Source of the DNA: Lachnospiraceae bacterium
Lineage (GTDB): Bacteria; Bacillota; Clostridia; Lachnospirales; Lachnospiraceae
Direction: 5' to 3'
NCBI GenBank assembly: GCA_017461045.1
Contig: JAFTZJ010000041.1
Span: forward strand, 1-34,822
Length of the DNA stretch: 34,822 nt
The notes below the pieces were generated by a model that saw only the letters and a list, made by a program, of their open reading frames with translations, was not told the origin of the DNA and ran no database searches. Positions 1-8,009 of this stretch are shown piece after piece (position 1 is the stretch's first letter; each line of letters opens with the position of its first letter). A program made the translations under genes and the position numbers.

Positions 1-203
1 AGAAGCGGGAATGTTACCCACAAAAACAGGATACTGTCCTCTGCTGCAATGCTTTCCACGGGAAGAGAGAGAATGTCATCGAACTTCATACATGAATAAT
101 GGCAGTCTGCTGATTTTAGCTGACTGCCACGCTCCGAATACAGTATCAAATAACTGCCTGCAATAAGAATTATTACGAGGACTTCAATTAGCACTTTACT
201 CAT
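1..203 (-). CDS. MT-A70-like adenine methyltransferase fragment, runs off the left edge
   Basis: The visible 67 codons start at an ATG preceded by AAAGGAAGAG and stay open to the window edge. Residues about 33-66 match the MT-A70 family of N6-adenine DNA methylases: an HYSCM segment, an ILSLPV segment and an LFLWVT segment in the usual order (family: HYxTM, LPV, LFLWV). The catalytic DPP[WF] motif, which should lie 15-20 residues before HY, is absent. That stretch instead reads as a hydrophobic run (VLVIILIAG, then SYLILY). The remainder of the gene is outside the window. Phages and integrative elements often carry such methylases. I infer a degraded or chimeric remnant; a diverged active enzyme is less likely. 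The family call is fairly secure and the functional state is not. Confidence 0.6.
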   Translation of the reverse strand, partial: MSKVLIEVLVIILIAGSYLILYSERGSQLKSADCHYSCMKFDDILSLPVESIAAEDSILFLWVTFPL

Positions 204-229
204 ACAATCTCTTCCTTTCAAAACAAAAA

Positions 230-286
230 GTAGGACTATATCAGCCAAACGGAATATCTCCGTGTTAAATGCTAATTTAGTCCTAC
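230..286. repeat. Stem-loop H1 of a paired structured element
   Basis: The arm at 230-245 (GTAGGACTATATCAGC) pairs with 271-286 (GCTAATTTAGTCCTAC) at 14 of 16 positions. A smaller hairpin, ACGGA (249-253) with TCCGT (259-263), sits inside it. The arm sequence TAGGACTAAATTAG recurs in the second stem-loop at 430-486, so the two look like copies of one structured unit. The sequence between them (287-429) has further short pairings such as TCAGG (336-340) with CCTGA (349-353), and no gene. It could be a small non-autonomous mobile repeat, operator half-sites, or a structured RNA. I do not recognise the family. Confidence 0.55.
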
Positions 287-429
287 CTAAATAAAACTAT
301 TAAATTGTCACCTCACTTGGGTGCACGAACCACACTCAGGTCATGACTCCTGAATTGCTTGTGCTGTGTTTGAATTTCGGTTTGATTTGTCAGCGCTGCC
401 TTATCTACCGATTAAAATGGTATAAAAAT

Positions 430-486
430 AAGGACTAAATTAGGCACAACCCCTTGATTTTACTGGGTTTCATCTAACTTGGTCCT
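430..486. repeat. Stem-loop H2, related to H1, abutting a truncated regulator
   Basis: AGGACTAAATTAG (431-443) pairs with CTAACTTGGTCCT (474-486) at 12 of 13 positions including one wobble, with AACCC (448-452) and GGGTT (465-469) forming an inner stem. The arm is nearly identical to that of H1. The outer end lies nine bases from the stop codon of the cut-off XRE gene at 495-620. This placement suggests that the element's boundary is where that gene lost its 3' part. Confidence 0.55.
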
Positions 487-494
487 ATTATAAC

Positions 495-620
495 TCAAAC
501 ACCACGTTCCCATTTTGCAAGTGCCTGTCGAGATACATTGATCTTCTCTGCCACTTCTTCTTGTGTCATATTAAAACGTTTCCGCAAAGTAGAAATATTC
601 GTACTAATCATATTTTTCAT
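495..620 (-). pseudogene. Truncated XRE-family (HTH_3) repressor, 41 residues
   Basis: The ATG at 620 follows a good GCAGGAGGT site. The peptide contains a clean XRE helix-turn-helix: STLRKRFNMTQEEVAEKI, then NVSRQALAKWERG. It stops immediately after WERG, where family members continue (usually ES.PD...) through helices 4-5 and a C-terminal domain. The stop lies nine bases from the end of stem-loop H2. A 41-residue protein would lack the last helices of the fold, so this is probably a broken gene. A functional mini-HTH cannot be excluded because the ribosome binding site is intact. Confidence 0.6.
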
Positions 621-749
621 ACCTCCTGCCTTATTATAACATAATCAATTTCTATTTCTATCAACTAATCATAACATTCATGTATATTGTTGTTGTCATT
701 TCATCCTCCGAGTTTGTCAAAAAATAGTAGATATCGCACATTTTCACTT

Positions 750-778
750 CTGTCATCTTTCAACATATTATGTATTAC
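750..778 (+). promoter_or_regulatory. Possible promoter for the lysozyme gene
   Basis: CTGTCA, a 17-base spacer and TATTAC lie about 50 bases before the start codon at 827. The match is moderate. I see no gene or strong structure in the rest of 621-826. Confidence 0.3.
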
Positions 779-826
779 AGCCACATAGCAAGAACTGTTT
801 CATTATGAATACAGAAAGGTGATTCT

Positions 827-2038
827 ATGAAGCGATTATTATCTATAAAATTTATGTTTGCGATAGTTGCACTCCTGCCAATGCTTATCCCGCTTACTTC
901 TGTAAACACATGTCACGCTCAAACCACTTCTACCACACGTATCTATCAGGGAATTGATGTCAGTTCCTTTCAGGGTGATATAGATTTTCAACAGGTGCGT
1001 GAACAGGGCATTGAAGTTGTCTATATCCGTACCGGTGGGGGAAGTGATTTTACAGACCCTGACTTTGAGCGTAATTACGAGCAAGCCAAGGCTGCGGGAC
1101 TTAAGCTTGGATACTATCATTTTGTGACCGCACGAACGACGGATGAGGCACGTGCAGAGGCTGATTTTTTCTATTCCTTAATTGCTGACAAAACGATTGA
1201 TTGCTATCCTGCTATGGATTTTGAGAATTTCTCTGACCTGACGAATTCTGAGATAAATGCCATTGCAAGGGCTTTTATGGAAACCTTGGAAGCACGCCTC
1301 GGCTACACTCCTGCCATTTATACAGATGTCAATAACATTCGAACTCTATGGGATTCGTTCTTTTACCAATATCCACTCTGGGTTGCTGAATATGGAGTTA
1401 GTTCTCCACAGACAATTGGAGGCTGGAGCGACTGGAATGGATTCCAATATTCGGATACCGGTTCCGTTGCAGGAATCAGCGGAGCCGTTGACTTGGATTA
1501 TTTTAAGGATACTATTTTCATCCGACCGGAGGAACGTCCGGAACCATCACCGGAAACACCTACGGAACCGTCACCAAACCCGACAAATCAGACCTACACC
1601 GTGGTTCCCGGCGACACCCTATTCTCCATTGCACGCCGCTACCGTACAACCATTCCGGAGCTTGCTGCTTTAAATGGCATCACCAATCCGAACTTAATCT
1701 ATCCGGGACAGGTGTTACAGATTCCAACCTTCTCATCACCGGTTGCTTCCTATACCGTACGTTCCGGGGATACCCTAAGCTCCATTGCAAGACGTTTCAA
1801 TACCTTCGTAAGTGAACTGGTTTCGTTGAATAACATCAGCAATCCAAACCGAATTTATCCAGGGCAGGTACTACGATTAACAGACTCTGTGGAACGTACC
1901 TTTTACCAAGTAAAATACGGTGATACCCTAAGCAGCATTGCGCGCCGCTTTGATACCACCGTATCTGCATTAGTTGAGCAAAATAATATTGCCAACCCAA
2001 ATCTCATTTTTGTAGGTGAGTTGCTGACTATTCCATAA
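827..2038 (+). CDS. Secreted GH25 lysozyme with three LysM domains
   Basis: This 403-residue exported muramidase is predicted to cleave the MurNAc-GlcNAc bonds of peptidoglycan. A signal peptide spans about residues 1-31. The GH25 barrel spans about 38-232, beginning [11 protein letters not shown]. The family's acidic residues are present: Asp44 in GIDVS, and Asp131/Glu133 in AMDFEN. A Pro/Thr/Ser-rich linker (about 234-255) leads to three LysM repeats (about 257-300, 308-351, 359-403), each with a GDTL[FS]SIARR motif, which should anchor the enzyme to the wall. The start is supported by AGAAAGGTG upstream. The gene converges with the amidase gene and overlaps its 3' end by 11 bases. Roles in wall turnover, competition or autolysis are all possible. 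Confidence 0.93.
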   Translation: MKRLLSIKFMFAIVALLPMLIPLTSVNTCHAQTTSTTRIYQGIDVSSFQGDIDFQQVREQGIEVVYIRTGGGSDFTDPDFERNYEQAKAAGLKLGYYHFVTARTTDEARAEADFFYSLIADKTIDCYPAMDFENFSDLTNSEINAIARAFMETLEARLGYTPAIYTDVNNIRTLWDSFFYQYPLWVAEYGVSSPQTIGGWSDWNGFQYSDTGSVAGISGAVDLDYFKDTIFIRPEERPEPSPETPTEPSPNPTNQTYTVVPGDTLFSIARRYRTTIPELAALNGITNPNLIYPGQVLQIPTFSSPVASYTVRSGDTLSSIARRFNTFVSELVSLNNISNPNRIYPGQVLRLTDSVERTFYQVKYGDTLSSIARRFDTTVSALVEQNNIANPNLIFVGELLTIP

Positions 2039-3098
2039 GATATCGATCAATACCATTAGCAATTCCGGTTGCTATCTTGTACTGATATTCCTCTGTTGCC
2101 ATCCGGGCATCCTCATCCGGATTGGTCATATATCCCATCTCTACAATAGTAACCGGAACCTGACACCAATTAATGCCGGACATCGAATCGGTTTCCCACA
2201 CATACTGCTGTTTCGCACCTGTGGCTGCCACAAATTCTTCCAATACACAGGTAGACAGTTCTTTGCTTTCTGGGTACAACGCACCATTGTATGGGTTCGA
2301 CGGTGTCTGGCAAATGGTCATAACTCCATTTACACTACTATCCTCTGAACCATTAGCATGAATCCGGATAAAGGCTGCTGCCCCTGCCTGATTCGCAATA
2401 GCGGCACGCTCCGAATTACTCATATCCACATCATGTGAGGTTCGTACCATAATAACGGTATAACCTCTCCGCTCCAATTCTGCCTGTAATTTCTCTGCCA
2501 CTTGAAGATTCAACTCATATTCTGCTAAGCCACTCACACAACCGGCAGTTCCACCGGTTACCTTTGCCTTGGTTTCAGAAGCCCCCGGACCTACCGGTTC
2601 CTGCTCGCTGTTGCCGTATCTCTGGTGTCCTGCATCAATTACAATTAAGCGTCCGTCTCCGGTAATTGCCGGTGCAGTTGTTGCCGGTGCTTCAGTAGTC
2701 GGAGGTTCTTCTCCAACTACACAAAGGTATTCGCTGGCAACATAGAACTTCTGCCCACCAATGGTAATGGTACTCCATTCTCCGTCATCATAGACACGGG
2801 TCACTTCCTGATTAACAGACAACTGTCCATGAATATCACTTTCTGTTGTAGGCAGCGTCCGAATATTCACTACCTCAATGGCATATACCTGCTCCGATGG
2901 AATTTCATATGCTTCTTCCGTATCCTCTTCTGTCTGATCTTCTGTCAATTCACTACTTGCATCTGTGGTTCCGTCACTTGTCTCCTGCCGGATACCATCC
3001 TCCTTAGATGTATCATTTCCCGGGTCTGCTGTTTTTCCACAGGCACATAAAATTGTAAATGCTAAGACCATGAATATGGCAATCACTCTCTTTTTCAT
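2028..3098 (-). CDS. N-acetylmuramoyl-L-alanine amidase lipoprotein (Amidase_3) with SH3-like domain
   Basis: This 356-residue lipoprotein has a lipobox LCAC (Cys20), a Thr/Glu/Asp-rich linker (about 28-68), a bacterial SH3-like domain (about 70-128; NIRTLP... and ...FYVASEYL) and a zinc-dependent Amidase_3 domain (about 150-355). The expected zinc and catalytic residues are visible: His158 in DAGH, Glu193 in LAEYELN, His247 in RIHANG and Glu320 in VEMGYMTN. It should cut the amide bond between the glycan and the stem peptide. The start has GGAGGAGAC upstream. The convergent lysozyme gene suggests a small wall-remodelling locus, but the two genes cannot share a transcript. Confidence 0.92.
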   Translation of the reverse strand: MKKRVIAIFMVLAFTILCACGKTADPGNDTSKEDGIRQETSDGTTDASSELTEDQTEEDTEEAYEIPSEQVYAIEVVNIRTLPTTESDIHGQLSVNQEVTRVYDDGEWSTITIGGQKFYVASEYLCVVGEEPPTTEAPATTAPAITGDGRLIVIDAGHQRYGNSEQEPVGPGASETKAKVTGGTAGCVSGLAEYELNLQVAEKLQAELERRGYTVIMVRTSHDVDMSNSERAAIANQAGAAAFIRIHANGSEDSSVNGVMTICQTPSNPYNGALYPESKELSTCVLEEFVAATGAKQQYVWETDSMSGINWCQVPVTIVEMGYMTNPDEDARMATEEYQYKIATGIANGIDRYLME

Positions 3099-3137
3099 TT
3101 GTCTCCTCCGATTCTTGTATTCCTTCTTGATTTTAAA

Positions 3138-3146
3138 ATTATATCA
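3138..3146 (-). promoter_or_regulatory. Extended -10 promoter for the amidase gene
   Basis: On the minus strand the sequence reads TGATATAAT, a consensus TATAAT preceded by TG at the extended -10 position. It lies about 40 bases upstream of the amidase start. No good -35 is seen, which is normal for this promoter class. Confidence 0.5.
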
Positions 3147-3285
3147 TAGTCCACACCTAAATGCACGTATTACCACTAGTCATCCTCTTTTGAAAGTGTT
3201 AGAATAAAACATGCTTACTTATAATAATAGCATAGCAAGCATAAATGATTGATTTTTAGCCAATAACATGAATGAGGTGATTACC

Positions 3286-3816
3286 ATGAAATTAAAATTA
3301 GTAACTCTATTTTTAACCATATTTAGCATCTGCTTTTTAACCGGTTGCATGAATAGTTCCGAAACGAAACCACTTTACTATGACGAATTATCCATTGGAG
3401 ATACCGCTCCGGATTTCACTGCCAACTTGGCAGATGGCAGTACATTTACACTTTCTGAACATAGCGGAAGTGTTGTGTTAGTGAATTTCTGGGCTACCTG
3501 GTGCGGTCCTTGTGTAGGAGAAATGCCGGCCTTTGAATGGCTGGATGCAGATTATGGAGACGAGGTTGTCATACTGGCTGTTAACTGTATGGAGGATGAA
3601 AACACCGTAGACCAGTTTATCTCTTCTAATGGTTATACCTTCCCGATTGCCTATGATACCGCCGGTGAAATCAGCACGAAATATCCATCTACCGGCATTC
3701 CTTATACCGTAGTAATTGACGGTGATGGAATCATCCGGAATATTTATGTGGGAGCATATACCGCAGAGGCACAGTATCAGGAATACAAATCTGCTATCGA
3801 CGAAATACTTCCATAG
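3286..3816 (+). CDS. TlpA-like thiol-disulfide oxidoreductase lipoprotein
   Basis: The 176-residue exported thioredoxin-fold protein has an N-terminal signal ending in lipobox LTGC and then an AhpC-TSA/Redoxin domain with the active site WATWCGPC. A GIPYTVV segment carries the conserved cis-proline. I place the start at 3286 because GAGGTGA at 3274-3280 is correctly spaced for it; an ATG 18 bases earlier lies in front of that site. It should reduce protein thiols or peroxides outside the membrane. The next two genes encode a small CXXC membrane peptide and a membrane polyferredoxin, which plausibly feed it electrons. A TATAAT at 3230-3235 with a weak -35 may be its promoter. Confidence 0.9.
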   Translation: MKLKLVTLFLTIFSICFLTGCMNSSETKPLYYDELSIGDTAPDFTANLADGSTFTLSEHSGSVVLVNFWATWCGPCVGEMPAFEWLDADYGDEVVILAVNCMEDENTVDQFISSNGYTFPIAYDTAGEISTKYPSTGIPYTVVIDGDGIIRNIYVGAYTAEAQYQEYKSAIDEILP

Positions 3817-3887
3817 ACGAGATACATTTTTACGTGGAGCAGTTTCACAATAAGTAGCTTTAGCACACAAATCAGGAGGTCCGTATC

Positions 3888-4031
3888 GTGACATTTATTC
3901 GAAAACATATGGGAAAAGGAATACTCATTATAGCCGTTGCTTTCCTCATTATCGGCATTGTGCAAGGAGGCTTTCATGACACCATAGCGAAAGCAATTCG
4001 CATCTGTCTGGAATGTATTGGTATCGGATAA
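3888..4031 (+). CDS. CD1871A-family CXXC-motif membrane microprotein, 47 residues
   Basis: This short gene uses a GTG start preceded by a strong AGGAGGT site at 3875-3880. The peptide has a basic N-terminus (RKHMGKG), one membrane helix (ILIIAVAFLIIGIVQGG) and a C-terminal ICLECIGIG with a CLEC redox motif. It resembles the CXXC microproteins annotated as the CD1871A family in Clostridia, which I recall as sitting between a thioredoxin-like protein and a 4Fe-4S membrane protein, exactly the arrangement here. I infer that it relays electrons or thiols between those partners. No biochemical role is established to my knowledge. It ends 20 bases before the next start. Confidence 0.8.
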   Translation: MTFIRKHMGKGILIIAVAFLIIGIVQGGFHDTIAKAIRICLECIGIG

Positions 4032-4051
4032 TAACGAAGGAATTATATAAA

Positions 4052-4858
4052 ATGAAACGAAAACTCATTCAAGTCATCTGTGCAATTCTATATAACTGCA
4101 ATCTAATTGGTTTTGCCAAAGGCAGTATCTATCAGGGACCGATTAAAGGTGCCTGCGTTCCGGGACTGAACTGCTATTCCTGTCCGGGAGCCATTGCTTC
4201 CTGCCCTCTAGGCAGCCTTCAATCTGCATTGGTTTCCAGCAAGTATAAATTTCCCTACTATATATTAGGGTTGCTGCTCCTATTCGGTGTACTGTTGGGA
4301 CGAGTAATTTGTGGCTTTTTATGTCCATTTGGTCTCATTCAGGAGTTGCTGTACAAAATCCCTACACCAAAATTGAAAAAGAATTGTTTTACACGAATTC
4401 TTTCTTATTTGAAATATGTAATTTTAGTTGTATTTGTAATCATGATTCCGATTGTTTTGTTAGAACCGGGATTTTGCAAGTACATTTGTCCGGCAGGCAC
4501 ATTAGAAGCCGGAGTCCCTTTGGTTATTATGAATGAACCACTACAAGCATTGACCGGAAACTTATTTATCTGGAAAGTAGCATTGCTAATTTTGTTCATA
4601 ATTGCCGCTGTATTTATCTTCCGAAGTTTTTGTCGGTTTATCTGTCCCCTTGGCGCCTTCTATTCCTTTTTCAACCGGATAGCCATGGTTCGTATCAAGG
4701 TTGACGAGGATAAATGCGACCACTGCAATGCCTGCATACATCATTGCAAAATGGACATCCAAAAAGTAGGCGACCACGAATGTATTCAGTGTGGGGAATG
4801 TGCAAAGCATTGCCATACCTGCGCGATTTCATTTCGAAAAAAGAATATTGAATCCTAG
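4052..4858 (+). CDS. Membrane-bound 4Fe-4S polyferredoxin (NapH/MauN-like)
   Basis: The 268-residue integral membrane protein has about four membrane helices and repeated membrane-proximal cysteine motifs of the NapH type: CYSCPGAIASCPLG (41-54), CGFLCPFG (87-94), CKYICPAG (142-149) and CRFICPLG (194-201). The C-terminus carries two classical 4Fe-4S ferredoxin motifs (Cys222/225/228/232 and Cys244/247/250/254). Such proteins pass electrons between cytoplasm and membrane. The start at 4052 has GAAGG about ten bases upstream; a reading from 4013 would overlap the microprotein. As third gene of the operon it probably supplies reducing power to the CXXC peptide and the TlpA-like lipoprotein. That job is inference. 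Confidence 0.87.
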   Translation: MKRKLIQVICAILYNCNLIGFAKGSIYQGPIKGACVPGLNCYSCPGAIASCPLGSLQSALVSSKYKFPYYILGLLLLFGVLLGRVICGFLCPFGLIQELLYKIPTPKLKKNCFTRILSYLKYVILVVFVIMIPIVLLEPGFCKYICPAGTLEAGVPLVIMNEPLQALTGNLFIWKVALLILFIIAAVFIFRSFCRFICPLGAFYSFFNRIAMVRIKVDEDKCDHCNACIHHCKMDIQKVGDHECIQCGECAKHCHTCAISFRKKNIES

Positions 4859-4876
4859 CCCATGATTTGTTAGTAT
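4848..4876 (+). promoter_or_regulatory. Likely promoter of the pyruvate kinase gene
   Basis: TTGAAT, a 17-base spacer and TAGTAT. The -35 overlaps the end of the polyferredoxin gene and the -10 is about 30 bases before the pyruvate kinase start. It would let the glycolytic gene be expressed separately from the redox operon. Confidence 0.55.
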
Positions 4877-4907
4877 ATGGAATGAGGTGTCAGGAAGGAG
4901 AATGACT

Positions 4908-6320
4908 ATGCGTAAAACGAAAATTATTTGTACTATAGGACCAGCTTGTGAAAACGAAGAAACATTAACTGAGATGTGTAAAGCCGGAATGAATGTGGCA
5001 CGACTGAATTGCTCACACGGTACACACGAGGACCATCAGAAAAAAATTGATTTGATTAAGAGCGTGCGTGAGAAGTTAGGACTTCCAATCGCAATTATGT
5101 TAGATACCAAAGGACCGGAATATCGTATCCGCACCTTTAAGGAAGGGAAAGTTACCTTGCAGGAAGGTGCAACCTTCACCTTTACAACCGATGATATTGT
5201 AGGCGATGAAACACGGGTATCTGTAACCTACAAGCACTTAATTGAAGAATTAGCCGTTGGCGACACCATTTTGGTAAATAACGGTCTGGTTATTTTCCGT
5301 GTTGATAAAATAGAAGGAACCAACGCAATCTGTACAGTATTGTCCGGTGGTGTTCTGTCAAATCAAAAGAGTATGAACTTCCCGAATCGAGTATTCGAGC
5401 AGGAATTCTTAAGCGAACAGGACAAGGAAGATTTATTATTCGGAATTAAGAATGAAGTTGATTTTGTAGCTGCTTCCTTCGTATCAACAAAGGCAGATAT
5501 GCAGGTCTTACGGGATTTCTTAGATGCAAATGGCGGTTCTGACATTGATGTAATTGCTAAAATCGAGAATCGCTCCGGTGTAGACCACATTGACGAAATC
5601 TGTGAATTAGCAAACGGCATTATGGTTGCCCGTGGTGACTTAGGTGTGGAAATTCCATTTATGGAGGTTCCGTCTATTCAGAAATATCTGATTAAAAAAT
5701 GCCGATTACTTGGAAAGCGTGTAATCACTGCAACCGAAATGTTAGAATCCATGATTCAGAATCCGCGTCCGACCCGTGCAGAGATTTCTGACGTAGCCAA
5801 TGCGGTATATGATGGCACTTCTGCTGTTATGTTATCCGGCGAAACAGCTGCAGGTAAGCATCCGGTAGAAGCAGTCAAGAACATGGCAGAAATTGCAGAA
5901 TTCACTGAACAGAGAATTGATTATCATCATTGGTTCTCTTCTACTGATTTTGAAATTCGCAGCAACTTAGATGCAGTTTCTCATGCAACCTGTGCTATGG
6001 CAATTGATATCAAGGCAAAGGCAATCGTGGTAAGTTCCTTAACCGGTAACACTGCCCGAATGGTAAGCCGGTTCCGTTGTCCGGTAGATATCATCGGTAT
6101 GACAACTTCTGAGCGTGCATGGAGAAAGTTGAACATGAGCTGGGGTGTTACACCTGTATTAAGCGATGCCTTCCCATCTATTGAGGTTGTATTCTACCAT
6201 GCAGTACAACAGGCAAAAGAAGTGTTCCATTTACAATCCGGTGATAATGTAGTATTAACCGGCGGTCAGATTAATGGTCAGAGCGGAAATACGAATATTA
6301 TTAAAGTAGAATCTGTATAA
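4908..6320 (+). CDS. pyk: Pyruvate kinase
   Basis: The 470-residue protein converts phosphoenolpyruvate and ADP to pyruvate and ATP, the last step of glycolysis. The (beta/alpha)8 core is recognisable from RLNCSHG, LDTKGPE, the Mg/K-binding segment MVARGDLGVEI and the signature around TATEMLES...PTRAE. The small B domain is inserted after DTKGPE, and the C-terminal allosteric domain follows VMLSGETAAGKHPVEAV. Length is typical for a bacterial enzyme without the extra PEP-utiliser domain. I choose the ATG at 4908 because AGGAAGGAG at 4892-4900 is seven bases upstream; the ATG at 4902 is too close. It has its own promoter and a strong terminator. Confidence 0.96.
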   Translation: MRKTKIICTIGPACENEETLTEMCKAGMNVARLNCSHGTHEDHQKKIDLIKSVREKLGLPIAIMLDTKGPEYRIRTFKEGKVTLQEGATFTFTTDDIVGDETRVSVTYKHLIEELAVGDTILVNNGLVIFRVDKIEGTNAICTVLSGGVLSNQKSMNFPNRVFEQEFLSEQDKEDLLFGIKNEVDFVAASFVSTKADMQVLRDFLDANGGSDIDVIAKIENRSGVDHIDEICELANGIMVARGDLGVEIPFMEVPSIQKYLIKKCRLLGKRVITATEMLESMIQNPRPTRAEISDVANAVYDGTSAVMLSGETAAGKHPVEAVKNMAEIAEFTEQRIDYHHWFSSTDFEIRSNLDAVSHATCAMAIDIKAKAIVVSSLTGNTARMVSRFRCPVDIIGMTTSERAWRKLNMSWGVTPVLSDAFPSIEVVFYHAVQQAKEVFHLQSGDNVVLTGGQINGQSGNTNIIKVESV

Positions 6321-6339
6321 ATAATTTCAATTCTTTTTG

Positions 6340-6365
6340 AAGGGGCTGTCGCACGACAGCCCCTT
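6340..6365. terminator. Bidirectional terminator between pyk and the S41 gene
   Basis: A perfect 12-bp stem, AAGGGGCTGTCG with CGACAGCCCCTT, separated by only two bases, lies between two convergent genes. T-runs near it are short on both sides (TTTTTG before it on the plus strand; TTC then A-rich on the minus strand). Confidence 0.75.
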
Positions 6366-6374
6366 GTCATCTGT

Positions 6375-7997
6375 TTACTGCATATACTCTATGGCATAAT
6401 TCATAACATAATCCTCGCCTCTCAAAAAGATAGCTTCAACTGCTTTTTCATCAAACGGAATCTGTTCATCCACCTGCAACCGTGCTTTGCCACTCTCATC
6501 GCTGTCAATCCAAATATCCGCATTTTCATCTACTACACAGGTACCGGAAAAAGCAAGCATTCCGTATTCCAATCGGACACTGGTTACTCCCTGTGCCATT
6601 CCGGCAGGTTGTGTCAAACCAATTACCGTTACATTGTCCAATTCCTGAAGAGCATCCAGACAATGATTTGCAGCACTTCCACAGTTACTGTTCGTCAATA
6701 CCACGATTTCTCCATCTTCCCATAGATTTTCTCCCGAAATAGAATATGTATTCAAAATCTCATGTTCCCCGGTAGCTTCGTTATAGGCACCATCAGCTGC
6801 CCAGAAGATTTCTCCCTCAGCCACCAAGGCAACGATTGCCTGTGCCATCTTGGTAGAACCACCGCCATTATTGCGTAAGTCAATAATTAACTTCGTTGCT
6901 CCTGCATCCCGATACGGAATCAACTGTTCCCGTAAGCTTGCCTGTAAACTGCCGTAATCGGAGCTTGCTGATGTTTCACTACTGAATTCCATCATGTTCG
7001 TATTCAAAACGATAATATCATCATTTATAGCAGTTACACTAATATTGGCTCTAGGCTCTTTGTAAGTTAGCAATGCCGCCACATCTTCGAAACGTTCAGC
7101 GTAAGAATCCATAGCATCCAGAATTACCGTTTTTTGATTACCGCTTTCATCCAAGAAAGCAACCTGAACCTGTTCTTCACCAATCCCCGCCAGATAGCAA
7201 CCGACATAAAATTCCTGATTATCTACATTACCGCATATGGTGCTTTGATGCATACGCTCTCTACAGGTATCTAACCAGTCATCCGGCTTCTTTCCATTCC
7301 ATTCTACAATCACCGTTCCGGTTCGAATACCCGCTAATTCCGCCTGGCTTCCCGGCTCTACCAACACCGCTACAAATTCTCCGGAATCTAATTGAACCGT
7401 TGCCAGACCGTAATCGTTACCTACGACACGCTCTGTTATAGCCTCCTGCATATCCTCTGCTTCCCGGGGTGCATATCCTACATGAGCATCGTAGAATTCA
7501 TTGCAAAACTGCATCCATGCAATACTATTTGCCACTGCATCCTGTTCCTTCTCCGCTTCTTGAAACAACGGAAGATATTCTTCATACAATTCGTCCCAGT
7601 GAATATTCTTATGTTCAGAAAGGGTATAGTACTCCTTCATGCAAGCAAAGCCCTCTTCGAACTCCGCTACATAGTGAGCTTTTCGGTAGCTGTCAATCAA
7701 ATAGCAGGGTACAATTGTGGTTATACATAGAATTCCCGCTAACACTAAACTCTTTTTCCGAATGGAGACTTTTGTTACAAAGAATCCAAGCCCTGCCAGG
7801 ATACTGCCCAGGTAGATGCCGGTTAGGCACCATTCTGTTCGAAAGAAAATGACATGAAATAAACAGGCTGTCACCGGCATCAAAAAAGCAAGTCTCCAAC
7901 GATTGCTACCGCTTGCACTCTGCCGGTTTAAGCTCCAAAACAAAAACACCAGAGCGATTATACAATCCAATAATAATATCCAATCTTGTATCAGCAT
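6375..7997 (-). CDS. Membrane-anchored PDZ/S41-family peptidase-like protein
   Basis: 540 residues. Three to four membrane helices occupy about residues 5-100. A helical segment (about 110-180, with EFYDAHVGY) resembles the N-terminal part of S41/tricorn-core proteins. A PDZ domain follows (about 192-245; VEPGSQAELAGIRTGTVI), then the S41 domain (about 320-515) with IIDLRNNGGG and the nucleophile region TNSNCGSAANH, in which Ser441 is the likely catalytic serine. The lysine of CtpA-type enzymes is not obvious; the matching region reads GLTQPAGMAQG. Tricorn-type members do not use lysine, so it may be active, or it may only bind peptides. It lies 12 bases after an ABC permease gene and is probably co-transcribed, suggesting a part in envelope or peptide handling. 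Confidence 0.8.
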   Translation of the reverse strand: MLIQDWILLLDCIIALVFLFWSLNRQSASGSNRWRLAFLMPVTACLFHVIFFRTEWCLTGIYLGSILAGLGFFVTKVSIRKKSLVLAGILCITTIVPCYLIDSYRKAHYVAEFEEGFACMKEYYTLSEHKNIHWDELYEEYLPLFQEAEKEQDAVANSIAWMQFCNEFYDAHVGYAPREAEDMQEAITERVVGNDYGLATVQLDSGEFVAVLVEPGSQAELAGIRTGTVIVEWNGKKPDDWLDTCRERMHQSTICGNVDNQEFYVGCYLAGIGEEQVQVAFLDESGNQKTVILDAMDSYAERFEDVAALLTYKEPRANISVTAINDDIIVLNTNMMEFSSETSASSDYGSLQASLREQLIPYRDAGATKLIIDLRNNGGGSTKMAQAIVALVAEGEIFWAADGAYNEATGEHEILNTYSISGENLWEDGEIVVLTNSNCGSAANHCLDALQELDNVTVIGLTQPAGMAQGVTSVRLEYGMLAFSGTCVVDENADIWIDSDESGKARLQVDEQIPFDEKAVEAIFLRGEDYVMNYAIEYMQ

Positions 7998-8009
7998 ACT
8001 CTCACGCTC

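Noticed and set aside
1595-2035. Spaced direct repeats resembling a CRISPR array
   Set aside because: They are in-frame coding repeats of the three LysM domains of the lysozyme.
7392-7852. Plus-strand open frames inside the S41 gene
   Set aside because: They are low-complexity shadows of the minus-strand gene, without ribosome sites or recognisable domains.
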